Shown: one piece after another, positions 9,271 through 17,724 of the stretch
Numbering within the stretch: the stretch's first letter is position 1
How the letters are laid out: the number at the start of each line of letters is the position of its first letter
NCBI GenBank assembly: GCA_913056455.1
Contig: CAJXMJ010000001.1
Coordinates: forward strand, 1,116,001 to 1,180,000
Direction: 5' to 3'
Length of the DNA stretch: 64,000 nucleotides
From: an uncultured Fodinibius sp.
GTDB lineage: Bacteria; Bacteroidota; Rhodothermia; Balneolales; Balneolaceae
Program-made: the position numbers and the translations under genes
The notes under the pieces: generated by a model
The model's database searches: none
Told to the model about the DNA's origin: nothing
What the model saw: only the letters and a program-made list of their open reading frames with translations

Positions 9271-9909
9271 ATGCCTCAGTTACCGTTTAAAATTCCAAAA
9301 TCACTGGCTTCTTATGCCGAACATTTTGACGAGGAGCCGATAGAAGCTACGAAACGACTACAAAAACAGCTTAAAAAGCGTGGCCCCGATGCTGTTGGTC
9401 ATTTTCTGTTGGCATGGTTTTACCATTTAGAGGGAATGGATGATCAGGCTGTTGATGAAGCTCTTAAGGCTCGAATTTTTGCTCCGGGAAGCCCCTTTTT
9501 TGAGAAGCTCCACTATTATTTGAGTCATCCGAATACCTTTGAAGCATGGACCCCTGACTCTGAAACTGTTGCCTCTCCAAAAAGCACACAGTCAGTTCAT
9601 GAACCGGGCCCCGTTTTAAACCTTGATTCTCTAATACAAAAGCTTGCTTCGGTTGAATCAAAAAGGATACGTCCAGACGAGAAAGAAGAACCTGAAGACA
9701 AGAATAACAAAAAGGTTTCCGGCGATAATGTTGATGATATCGTCTCGGAAACACTGGCTCAAATTCATGAACGTCAAGGTAAGCTGAATGCAGCTATTCG
9801 AACCTATGAACGGCTTATAGAATTAAGACCACAAAAAAGAGAGCAATACCAAGAAGAGATTATTCGGCTCAAAGCCCAAAAAGGGCAAGGCAGCAACGAA
9901 GAAGAATAA
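9271..9909 (+). CDS. TPR-repeat protein of unknown function
   Basis: 212 residues with no signal peptide or membrane segment, so cytoplasmic. An N-terminal helical hairpin region (about 20-85: HFLLAWFYHLEGMDDQAVDEALKA) looks like one TPR, a charged Lys/Glu-rich linker follows, and a C-terminal TPR (about 165-200: ERQGKLNAAIRTYERLIELRP) ends in a coiled, Lys/Glu-rich tail. It follows lptE by 85 bp. In other Bacteroidota a similar hypothetical gene sits between lptE and secG (from memory); no secG is present here, since the next gene is convergent. Confidence 0.75.
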   Translation: MPQLPFKIPKSLASYAEHFDEEPIEATKRLQKQLKKRGPDAVGHFLLAWFYHLEGMDDQAVDEALKARIFAPGSPFFEKLHYYLSHPNTFEAWTPDSETVASPKSTQSVHEPGPVLNLDSLIQKLASVESKRIRPDEKEEPEDKNNKKVSGDNVDDIVSETLAQIHERQGKLNAAIRTYERLIELRPQKREQYQEEIIRLKAQKGQGSNEEE

Positions 9910-9919
9910 CAGCTGCTGC

Positions 9920-10555
9920 TTATTCTTTTACAAAAGGGTTGGCTTGCTTCTCATGCCCGACCGTTGTCTTTTCTCCATGACCGGGATACACTATCGTATC
10001 ATCAGGAAGCGAATATAGTTGCTCTCGAATAGACTCTTCCAACACGTTGAAATCTCCTTTATATAGATCAGTACGACCAATGCCCTCTTTAAAAAGAGCA
10101 TCCCCTGCAATCACTATGCCGTCGGATTTACTATAGAGTGACACATGGTCGGGAGCATGACCGGGTGTATATCGAACATCAAAAGAGAAATTGCCAATAT
10201 TCCATTTATCAATAATTGGCAAAACTTCCGGATCAAACGAAAAGCCATCAGAGGTAAACCCAAACATAGCTGCTTGCGAGCCAAAGTTATTCCAAAGATG
10301 GCGATCTTTATCACTCAAATAAACAGGAACATCAAAATCATCAACTACTCTTTGCAATCCCAACACGTGGTCGACGTGAGCATGGGTTAACACAACTGCA
10401 AATAGTTCTAAGTCCTGCTCATCAATTTGTTTTTTGACTGTTTGAAATTCAGAATCCTCTAAGAAACCGGGATCAATAATCAGAGCCTGCTCTCCTTCAA
10501 TCAGCAGGTATGTATTTTCAGCAAAGGGACCTACAGTATATTTGATAATATTCAT
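9920..10555 (-). CDS. MBL-fold metallo-hydrolase (glyoxalase II-like)
   Basis: 211 residues from the ATG giving MNIIKYTVGPFAENTYLL. It has the metallo-beta-lactamase-fold metal motif THAHVDH, IIDPGF upstream of it, YTPGHAPDH, the GDALF motif with its bridging Asp, and a final YPGHGEKTT. The family includes hydroxyacylglutathione hydrolase and other thioester hydrolases; the substrate cannot be assigned from sequence. Probably cytoplasmic. Its stop is 10 bp from the convergent TPR gene. Its own promoter must lie downstream of the terminator at 10582-10620. Confidence 0.88.
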   Translation of the reverse strand: MNIIKYTVGPFAENTYLLIEGEQALIIDPGFLEDSEFQTVKKQIDEQDLELFAVVLTHAHVDHVLGLQRVVDDFDVPVYLSDKDRHLWNNFGSQAAMFGFTSDGFSFDPEVLPIIDKWNIGNFSFDVRYTPGHAPDHVSLYSKSDGIVIAGDALFKEGIGRTDLYKGDFNVLEESIREQLYSLPDDTIVYPGHGEKTTVGHEKQANPFVKE

Positions 10556-10581
10556 ATGTAACACTCATCATAAGTATTATA

Positions 10582-10620
10582 AAATAAAAAAGGGATGCAT
10601 CTCCTTACGGAATGCATCCC
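10582..10620 (-). terminator. Rho-independent terminator of rpmE2
   Basis: On the minus strand GGGATGCAT pairs perfectly with ATGCATCCC around an 11-nt loop, followed by TTTTTTATTTTAT. It ends the MoxR-rpmE2 transcript. Confidence 0.85.
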
Positions 10621-10645
10621 TAAATTTCTTAACCTCCAAATAGAC

Positions 10646-10864
10646 TTAGTCGTCTTGCTTCCCGTAACGCTTCTTAAAGCGATCGATACGACCAGCTTTC
10701 TTCTGGAAGTTCATATTGCCGGTATAAAAAGGATGGTTTTTAGAATCAACCTCACTTCGATACACACCGTCTTCGGTATCTATCGTACTGCGAGTTTTAA
10801 ATTCCGTGCCATCGCTCATCACAACCGTAATCTCTTCGTACTCTGGGTGAATTCCGTCTTTCAT
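10646..10864 (-). CDS. rpmE2: 50S ribosomal protein L31 type B (cysteine-less)
   Basis: 72 residues starting MKDGIHPEYEEITVVMSDG, with FKTRSTI and SKNHPFYTG, as in type B L31. There is no cysteine, so this is the zinc-independent paralogue type, which in other bacteria can replace the zinc-binding form under zinc limitation. A longer frame upstream (to 10942) would overlap the preceding ATPase gene and adds unrelated residues, so the internal ATG is chosen. No Zur-type operator is recognised upstream. It lies about 75 bp after the ATPase gene and ends at a strong terminator. Confidence 0.92.
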   Translation of the reverse strand: MKDGIHPEYEEITVVMSDGTEFKTRSTIDTEDGVYRSEVDSKNHPFYTGNMNFQKKAGRIDRFKKRYGKQDD

Positions 10865-10938
10865 GGGATCTTTAAATTTCTTTATTGCTTTATTCGGTCG
10901 GTAAATATAAGGGCTTAGGAGCCTACTTGCAATCGCAA

Positions 10939-12438
10939 TCACTGATCAAAATCATCGAAATCGTCCAGATCATCAATAGATCCGAGCATACTTCCCAGCA
11001 TATCAGAATAGCTGCGAGCATCGTCTAACTCCTCTTTACCCACCATCGAATGCTGATGAAGAGCCTCGATAACAAAATCCATAAGTACATACTGATCATT
11101 TTCCTTATTAATTAATGAATTTTCACCTGCCAAGGATGAGAGTCCATCAACGCCGTCAAGTAATTCCTTATATTCATTTCGACCCATATTATCACTGATT
11201 TCTAATGTATTGCCATCGGCAAACCAATCCAACACCGGCTGATAAATATTCTCATCACTTTTCTTCTGTTCGCCGGGATCAGGAAAATACCGGGCAAACG
11301 TCTTCTTTATCCCCTTTCCGATGATATGCTTCGCAACATTTGAAGCCCCCTCCTGTTCGCCTTCGTACACCAGCTCGAGCTTTCCGGTCAATGCAGGTAC
11401 GATATGATATAGATCTGTGATGCGTGCCACCGTTTCAGACTCATTATTCACAAGCGCCCGACGTTCAGCTGCAGATATAAGCTGTTCCATCGCTGTAATG
11501 GTCATTCGAGTAGACACCCCGCTCTTCTGATCAATGTACTCTGAATCCCTTGCTTCAAAAGCAATATGTTCCAGTAATTCCTCAATCACCGGAGGAATGG
11601 TCACATTCACAGCTCCATCGCGGGAAATCCAGGCCTCCTGCTGAGTAATCTTCATGCCCGTTTCCAGCTGTTGGGGATAATGGGTTAAAATCTGGGAGTC
11701 GATACGATCTTTAAGAGGCGTAATAATACTTCCCCGGTTTGTATAATCTTCGGGGTTCGCAGAAAAAACCATCAATACATCCAAAGGAATGCGAATATTA
11801 AAGCCTCGAATCTGGATATCACGCTCCTGCATAATATTGAGCAGTGCCACCTGAATGCGCGGCTGTAGGTCGGGCAGTTCGTTAATAGCAAATATTCCCC
11901 GATTTGTTCGTGGGACCAATCCAAAATTTATCACATTTTCATCGGCCAGCGTTAACTTCTCAGCTGCAGCCTTGATAGGATCGATATCCCCAATAAGATC
12001 AGCCACAGCTGTATCCGGCGTCGCAAGCTTTTCGCCATACCGCTCACTGCGATGGATCCAGCGTATAGGAGTATCATCCCCTTTTTCATCCACAAGTTCC
12101 CGAGCCTGTTTCGAAATTGGGTTAAAGGGATCATCATTAATCTCCGATCCTGCAATAACTGGCATATACTCATCCAAAAAAGAGATCAACTGACGCAATA
12201 TTTTGGTCTTTGCCTGCCCCCTAAGCCCCAGTAAAATGATATCGTGCTTTGCCAAAAGCGCATGCTGCAACTGTGGGATAACAGATTTGTCATATCCCAG
12301 AATACCGGGAAATAGATTCCCTCCCGATCTAATTTTCTCAATTAAATTTTGTCTAATCTCTTCCTTAACCGGGATGGACTCCCAGCCCGATTCCCTTAAT
12401 TGCCCTAACGTTTGAACAGTATTATGCAAGTTATCCAT
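10939..12438 (-). CDS. MoxR/ChlI-like AAA+ ATPase
   Basis: 499 residues resembling magnesium-chelatase subunit I/MoxR AAA+ ATPases. It has a nucleotide-binding loop variant LLGLRGQAKTK (about 88-98) instead of classical GxxGxGKT, then the helix-2 insert region GIFAINELPDLQPRIQVALL, NIMQERDIQIRG and a sensor-1-like VFSANPEDYTNRG. The C-terminus ends in a very acidic DDLDDFDDFDQ tail. The protein is cytoplasmic. Related ATPases usually act with a von Willebrand factor A partner; none is adjacent. The altered P-loop (RGQAK) is known in this subfamily as far as I recall. Function here unknown. Confidence 0.8.
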   Translation of the reverse strand: MDNLHNTVQTLGQLRESGWESIPVKEEIRQNLIEKIRSGGNLFPGILGYDKSVIPQLQHALLAKHDIILLGLRGQAKTKILRQLISFLDEYMPVIAGSEINDDPFNPISKQARELVDEKGDDTPIRWIHRSERYGEKLATPDTAVADLIGDIDPIKAAAEKLTLADENVINFGLVPRTNRGIFAINELPDLQPRIQVALLNIMQERDIQIRGFNIRIPLDVLMVFSANPEDYTNRGSIITPLKDRIDSQILTHYPQQLETGMKITQQEAWISRDGAVNVTIPPVIEELLEHIAFEARDSEYIDQKSGVSTRMTITAMEQLISAAERRALVNNESETVARITDLYHIVPALTGKLELVYEGEQEGASNVAKHIIGKGIKKTFARYFPDPGEQKKSDENIYQPVLDWFADGNTLEISDNMGRNEYKELLDGVDGLSSLAGENSLINKENDQYVLMDFVIEALHQHSMVGKEELDDARSYSDMLGSMLGSIDDLDDFDDFDQ

Positions 12439-12634
12439 TGACCTCTCAATAATTATTGTGATTTGGAATAGTTAACAACCCATAAATAAACAGAATCATT
12501 TCATCATGAAACGGATATAATTGTTAGCGCAAACATCTCAAAAATACATAGCTTAATCACAGTATAAAAAATTTACCGATTGAGTACGTATTTACTTGAA
12601 TCTCTCCTCATAAATTGTTAGATATCAGGAGACA

Positions 12635-12648
12635 TGAAAGCGCTTACA
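12635..12648. promoter_or_regulatory. LacI/CcpA-type operator O1 upstream of susC
   Basis: TGAAAGCGCTTACA matches the LacI-family/catabolite-responsive consensus with the central CG. It sits about 140 bp upstream of susC. Its 16-bp context is the exact reverse complement of the second site. The likely ligand protein is the LacI-family regulator encoded at 31382-32401. Confidence 0.8.
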
Positions 12649-12681
12649 TATCCTGTTGGGATTAAAAATTTTCGCGCGTTA

Positions 12682-12695
12682 TGTAAGCGCTTTCA
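12682..12695. promoter_or_regulatory. LacI/CcpA-type operator O2 upstream of susC
   Basis: TGTAAGCGCTTTCA, the mirror copy of O1, with centres 47 bp apart. Paired operators of this kind often allow cooperative binding or DNA looping; that is an inference here. The pair could also fold into a 16-bp stem if transcribed. Confidence 0.8.
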
Positions 12696-12785
12696 TTAAT
12701 AGTGAAATTGTAAATGATCAACACATTTTACCCTCTGTTAAAGAGTATGTTCAAGACTTATCCACAATAATCTAAACCAACCTCT

Positions 12786-15755
12786 ATGATACCAATCAAA
12801 AAGCTACTCATTACGTCGTGCTTGATGCTGGGGCTTACGCTTCCCGGATTAGCACAGAGTTCCGTATCGGGAACCGTAACAGACGCTCAAAGCGGGGAAA
12901 CCCTGCCCGGCGTTAATATTACTGTTAAAAATATGCCCGAACGCGGAACTGCAACTACTGCAGACGGAACCTACTCACTAAATGTACCATCGTTGCAAGA
13001 TACGCTGGTCTTTTCTTTTGTAGGATTCGTTAAGCAAGAAGTCCCAATCAATGGACGCACAACCATTGATGTTGCTCTTTCACCTGATGTACAACAACTT
13101 GAAGACGTTGTGGTTATCGGTTACGGTACACAGGAAGTAGACGATAATACCGGATCGGTTACCTCTGTAAATTCTGAAGATTTTAACGAAGGAGCGATCA
13201 CATCTCCAGAGGAGTTATTTCAAGGTAAAGCAGCTGGTGTTACTGTTACATCAAATGACGGGGCCCCCGGTAGCGGAGCTACTATTCGAATTCGTGGTGG
13301 ATCTTCCCTGTCGGCCAGCAATGATCCCCTATTTGTAATTGACGGGGTACCGCTCGATGGAAACGCCGTTTCTGGTATGAGAAATCCACTCAACACGATT
13401 AATCCAAATGATATTGAGTCGATCTCTATTCTGAAGGATGCCTCTGCAACAGCCATTTATGGTTCTCGTGCTTCAAACGGTGTTGTTCTAATTACTACCA
13501 AGCGAGGCACCGCCAATCAGCCATTGGAGGTTGCTTATACCGGCAAGTTTTCTTTCCAAACAAAGACCAAAGAGTTAGATGTTCTTTCTCCCAACATGTT
13601 TCGATTTGTGGTAGAAAGTGAGCTGCCTCCTTCTGCTTTTGATCTTACCAGCGATGGAAATACCGACTGGCAAAGCCAAATATATAAAAATGCTTACAGT
13701 CAACAGCATAACATAAGTCTCACAGGGGCCTTTAAGAGTGTTCCTTATCGCGTATCCTTAGGATTTAATGGCAACAACGGGATACTGAAAACATCCAACA
13801 TGGATCGTTTTACCGGTTCTATTGCGGTAAATCCTACATTCTTTGATGACAACCTTAAAGTTGACCTTAATATTAAGGCCTCCCAGGTTGACAACCGTTT
13901 TGCAAATCGCGGTGCTATCGGATCAGCTGTAACCTATGATCCGACCAAACCAGTTCATGCAGAAAACGATTTTGGAAATTACTATGCTTGGACTGACCAA
14001 AATGGCAACCCCATTTCCATTGCAACTTCCAACCCAGTGGCGCTGTTGCAACAAACTATCGATGAGTCAACCGTCTACCGGTCTATCGGTAATGCCAAAT
14101 TTGATTACACACTCCCCTTCGAAGAAAACATAACAGCTACACTGAATCTGGGTTATGACTATTCTGATGTAGGTGATGGTAATTATAGGGTCACTGACGA
14201 AGCCGCATTTGAATATGTTGGACCGGGAGAGCCAAATGGTACTCGAACTACATACGACCAACGTAAAGAAAATGAGCTGCTCGACTTCTATCTTAATTAT
14301 AAAAAAGAAGTAGAGTCAATAAACAGTGACTTTGATGTTACTGCCGGTTATTCCTGGGAGCATCACTACGAGGAAAGCTCTAACTACGTTACCAACTATA
14401 ATGTACAAGATACACTGGCCGTTGACGAAGACACCGACTTTAAAACCGAACACTATATTGTCTCGTTCTTCGGTCGTCTTAACTATACCTTTAATGATAA
14501 GTACTTGCTGACAGCTACCTTACGTCAAGACGGTACTTCCCGTTTTGCTGAAGATGAACGTTGGGGACTGTTTCCATCTGCTGCGCTGGCATGGAAAATC
14601 CACGAAGAACCATTCATGGGTGGCTTTGAGGATCTCTCGCAGTTAAAGCTGCGATTAGGTTATGGTATTACCGGTCAGCAGCGTATTGATCAGGGGGACT
14701 ATCCTTACCTGGCACGATATACCGCCAGTCAGCCTACAGCCCGATACCTATTCGGTAACGAGTTTATAACGACGCTTCGCCCGGAAGGATACAACGCTAA
14801 TCTGAAATGGGAGGAAACAACCACCTATAACATTGCGTTGGATTACGGCTTCTTCAACGATAGACTGTTCGGTTCTTTGGAAGCTTACCACCGGGTAACG
14901 GATGACCTGCTAAATGTGGTTCCCGTACCGGCCGGTACCAACTTCACAAATCGGATACTATCTAATATTGGCACGCTGGAAGTTCAGGGACTTGAAGCTA
15001 ACATAACAGGACGCATAATCTCTACCGAAGATACGTACCTCGAAGTTGGCTTTAATGCTACACATAATGTGAATGAAGTTACCAAACTCACCAATGTAGA
15101 CTCCGAAGACTATATCGGCGTAGAAACCGGTGGAATCTCTGGTGGTGTAGGTAATACCATTCAAATACACAGTGAGGGACATCCCCGAAGTTCGTTCTAT
15201 GTATATGAACAGGTGTATGACGAAAATGGAAACCCCTTAGACGGTGTTTATGTTGATCGTAATGGAGACGGACAAATAACGGCCGATGACAAATACCGGT
15301 ATGAAGATCCTGCTCCCGATTTTACCTTTGGGCTTTCATCCAAGTTTGAATACAAAAACTGGGATGCATCATTTTCTGCCCGGGCGAATGTCGGTAATTA
15401 CGTTTATAACAATGTAGCATCTAACCACACGGTTTATGAATTCATGTATAACAGTACCGGCTTCCTTAACAATGCAATGAATGCTATTAATGACTATGGC
15501 TTCAGCGGTGCTCAATACGAATCTGATCACTACGTTGAGAATGCTTCCTTCCTGCGCATGGATAACATGTCGGTAGGATATACGTTCAACAATCTATTCG
15601 ATCAGGTTCAATCGCTGCGTGTCTCCGGTACCGTACAAAATGCCTTTGTAATCACCAATTACAGCGGGCTGGATCCCGAGGTTTTCAGTGGAATTGATAA
15701 TGAAGTATATCCACGTCCTCGCACCTTTATCCTTGGATTAAGCCTCAACTTCTAA
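12786..15755 (+). CDS. SusC-like TonB-dependent outer-membrane transporter
   Basis: 989 residues. Order: signal peptide (1-23, ending GLAQ), carboxypeptidase-regulatory-like beta-sandwich (about 25-108, SGTVTDAQSGETLPGVNI), a TonB-box-like segment VVVIGYGTQ, the plug domain (about 115-225, with IRIRGGSSL and PLFVIDGVPL), and a 22-strand type barrel ending PRTFILGLSLNF. SusC proteins form the channel through which oligosaccharides captured by SusD enter the periplasm with TonB energy. The substrate is inferred to be alpha-glucan from the GH13/GH65 neighbours. It starts the plus arm of the locus, 25 bp before susD, and is preceded by two LacI-type operators. Confidence 0.95.
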   Translation: MIPIKKLLITSCLMLGLTLPGLAQSSVSGTVTDAQSGETLPGVNITVKNMPERGTATTADGTYSLNVPSLQDTLVFSFVGFVKQEVPINGRTTIDVALSPDVQQLEDVVVIGYGTQEVDDNTGSVTSVNSEDFNEGAITSPEELFQGKAAGVTVTSNDGAPGSGATIRIRGGSSLSASNDPLFVIDGVPLDGNAVSGMRNPLNTINPNDIESISILKDASATAIYGSRASNGVVLITTKRGTANQPLEVAYTGKFSFQTKTKELDVLSPNMFRFVVESELPPSAFDLTSDGNTDWQSQIYKNAYSQQHNISLTGAFKSVPYRVSLGFNGNNGILKTSNMDRFTGSIAVNPTFFDDNLKVDLNIKASQVDNRFANRGAIGSAVTYDPTKPVHAENDFGNYYAWTDQNGNPISIATSNPVALLQQTIDESTVYRSIGNAKFDYTLPFEENITATLNLGYDYSDVGDGNYRVTDEAAFEYVGPGEPNGTRTTYDQRKENELLDFYLNYKKEVESINSDFDVTAGYSWEHHYEESSNYVTNYNVQDTLAVDEDTDFKTEHYIVSFFGRLNYTFNDKYLLTATLRQDGTSRFAEDERWGLFPSAALAWKIHEEPFMGGFEDLSQLKLRLGYGITGQQRIDQGDYPYLARYTASQPTARYLFGNEFITTLRPEGYNANLKWEETTTYNIALDYGFFNDRLFGSLEAYHRVTDDLLNVVPVPAGTNFTNRILSNIGTLEVQGLEANITGRIISTEDTYLEVGFNATHNVNEVTKLTNVDSEDYIGVETGGISGGVGNTIQIHSEGHPRSSFYVYEQVYDENGNPLDGVYVDRNGDGQITADDKYRYEDPAPDFTFGLSSKFEYKNWDASFSARANVGNYVYNNVASNHTVYEFMYNSTGFLNNAMNAINDYGFSGAQYESDHYVENASFLRMDNMSVGYTFNNLFDQVQSLRVSGTVQNAFVITNYSGLDPEVFSGIDNEVYPRPRTFILGLSLNF

Positions 15756-15780
15756 TTGAAATTCTTTAAAACCGACCATT

Positions 15781-17682
15781 ATGTTTAACACAAAACTTAA
15801 AATTGTCTCGGTAGCATTAATTGCCATTATGGCTATTACTGCTACTTCATGTACGGACGATCTCAATACCAGTCCGATTGATGATGATGTACAAACATCA
15901 GAGTCTGTTTATACGAGTCCGCAAAACTATCAGCAGGTACTTGCCAAACTATATGCAGGCTTTGCCACTACCGGACAGCAAGGGCCCGCAGGTGATCCTG
16001 ATATTCAGGGTATTGACGAAGGCTTCTCAAGCTATCTTCGTCAGCTGTGGGTTGCGCAAGTAATCTCAACAGACGAAGCAGTTGTTGGATGGAATGACGA
16101 CGGCCTCCCAGAATACAATTACCAGGCCTGGAACGCTTCCAACGACTTTGTGATGGCTCTGTACAGCCGTATCTACTATCAAATTGCCCTGGCTAACGAG
16201 TTTATACGCAATGCCCAAGGCAATGAAAACCAACAGGTGCAGCAGTATCTTGCCGAGGCTCGCTTCCTGCGTGCCCTCAGCTACTGGCATGCCCTTGATA
16301 TGTTTGGCGGCAATGTACCTTTTGTAACTGAAGAAGACCCTGTTGGAGCCTACCAACCGGAACCCATTGGAGCCCAGGAACTCTTCAATTATATTGAGAG
16401 TGAACTCACCGACATTGAAAGTGAAATGCCCGCACCCGGTGATAACGAATACGGCAGAGCCGACCAGGGTGCCGTTTGGACACTTCTGACAAAACTCTAT
16501 CTCAATGCTGAAGTGTACATAGACCAGGCTCGTTATGGAGATGCTGTCACCTATGCCAATAACGTCATTGAACAGGGCGGTTATACGCTTGAAGAGGATT
16601 ACGGCGACCTATTCCGCGCTGACAATCATACAGCCAATGGACTTATTTTCTCTATTCCTTTTGATGGGGTAAATACCCAAACCTATGGTGGAACAACATT
16701 TATTCATCATGCAGCCATTGGCGGTGATATGAACCCCGCTAACTTCGGTACCTCTGAAGCCTGGGGCGGTCATCGTACGACACCAGAATTTGTAGATATT
16801 TTGGAATATTCTGGATACCAAACCCCTAATCCTTCCGGCAATGATGAAATATATGTCCCAGGTGGTTACCAAGCTTCCAGTGGGTATGGCAGTGACTGGA
16901 CTCCAGCAGATGCTCCTGCTCTTGTCTCTGAAAACAATAATGATGTGTATACTGGACTTGTTTATATAGGTGTTTCTAATGCTGAACTAAAGTTTACACC
17001 CGATCAAAACTGGAATTCTAATTACGGTGATAACGGTGCTGATGGAACCCTGGAAGCTAATGGGGCAAATATTGCTACTGAACGCCTAGGACTTCATAGA
17101 GTTACAGTTGATCTAAATAACAATACCTATGAAATTGAATATGCAGACAGTCGTAACTCATTATTCAAAGATGGCCAACAAAAAGAAATACCATCGGTTG
17201 ATGTATTAGCTGAATTCACCAACGGTTATGGCCTTACCAAGTGGAAAAACTTGACGTCAAACGGACAAACTGGATCAGATCAGGTATTCGTTGATATCGA
17301 CTTTCCGATGTTCCGTCTTGCCGATGTTTACTTAATGTACGCTGAAGCAACACTTCGGGGCAATTCTGGTGATCCTAACAAAGCAGTAAATCTCATTAAC
17401 GAACTTAGGGATCGCGCTCACGGAGACGGTGTCCTTAATATTGATCAGTCTGACCTGACATTAGACCTCATACTGGACGAACGTGGACGTGAGTTATATT
17501 GGGAAGCACACCGAAGAACCGACTTGCGACGTTTTAATCAATTCACCGGTGATCAATATATATGGTCTATGAAAGGCCAAGATGCAGAAGGAAGGGCTAC
17601 CGATGAGAAATATGAAATATTCCCTATCCCGGCATCGGATATCAACTCGAATCTAAATCTGGAACAGAATCCGGGTTATTAA
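15781..17682 (+). CDS. SusD-like glycan-binding lipoprotein with inserted SusE-type module
   Basis: 633 residues with a lipobox near residue 24 (ATSC). The SusD N-terminal TPR-rich half includes LAEARFLRALSYWHAL. The C-terminal RagB/SusD half includes FRLADVYLMYAEA and ERGRELYWEAHRRTDLRRF. Between them, at about residues 357-455 (nt ~16849-17150), is a segment beginning IYVPGGYQASSG that aligns end to end with residues of the SusE protein encoded next door (IYVPGGYQSASN). About half the positions are identical by eye, including KFTP, NW, GADGTLE and VDLN. The insertion probably adds a starch-binding surface to SusD. Extra length against a typical ~530-residue SusD fits this. It is cotranscribed with susC and susE. 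Confidence 0.93.
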   Translation: MFNTKLKIVSVALIAIMAITATSCTDDLNTSPIDDDVQTSESVYTSPQNYQQVLAKLYAGFATTGQQGPAGDPDIQGIDEGFSSYLRQLWVAQVISTDEAVVGWNDDGLPEYNYQAWNASNDFVMALYSRIYYQIALANEFIRNAQGNENQQVQQYLAEARFLRALSYWHALDMFGGNVPFVTEEDPVGAYQPEPIGAQELFNYIESELTDIESEMPAPGDNEYGRADQGAVWTLLTKLYLNAEVYIDQARYGDAVTYANNVIEQGGYTLEEDYGDLFRADNHTANGLIFSIPFDGVNTQTYGGTTFIHHAAIGGDMNPANFGTSEAWGGHRTTPEFVDILEYSGYQTPNPSGNDEIYVPGGYQASSGYGSDWTPADAPALVSENNNDVYTGLVYIGVSNAELKFTPDQNWNSNYGDNGADGTLEANGANIATERLGLHRVTVDLNNNTYEIEYADSRNSLFKDGQQKEIPSVDVLAEFTNGYGLTKWKNLTSNGQTGSDQVFVDIDFPMFRLADVYLMYAEATLRGNSGDPNKAVNLINELRDRAHGDGVLNIDQSDLTLDLILDERGRELYWEAHRRTDLRRFNQFTGDQYIWSMKGQDAEGRATDEKYEIFPIPASDINSNLNLEQNPGY

Positions 17683-17724
17683 ACAGTTTGATGTAACGAT
17701 CTTAAATCTTAAAAACGCATTATC

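Larger units (their letters stand above)
12439..12785. other. 347-bp regulatory gap between the ATPase gene and susC
   Basis: Divergent, AT-rich gap with two LacI-type operators (12635-12648 and 12682-12695) that together form an exact 16-bp inverted repeat. The first ~190 bp contain no recognisable element. A DnaA-box-like TTATCCACA at 12758-12766 is isolated. No clear TAnnTTTG promoter was found, so the susC start point is uncertain. No small gene is supported here. Confidence 0.7.

Noticed and set aside
12634-12696. Inverted repeat as ends of a mobile element or a CRISPR fragment
   Set aside because: The spacer is only 31 bp, there is no transposase, and the arms match a LacI-family operator repeated elsewhere in the locus.
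12758-12766. TTATCCACA, a DnaA-box match, as part of a replication origin
   Set aside because: Only a single good box is present, with no cluster, no dnaA or dnaN gene, and no adjacent unwinding region.
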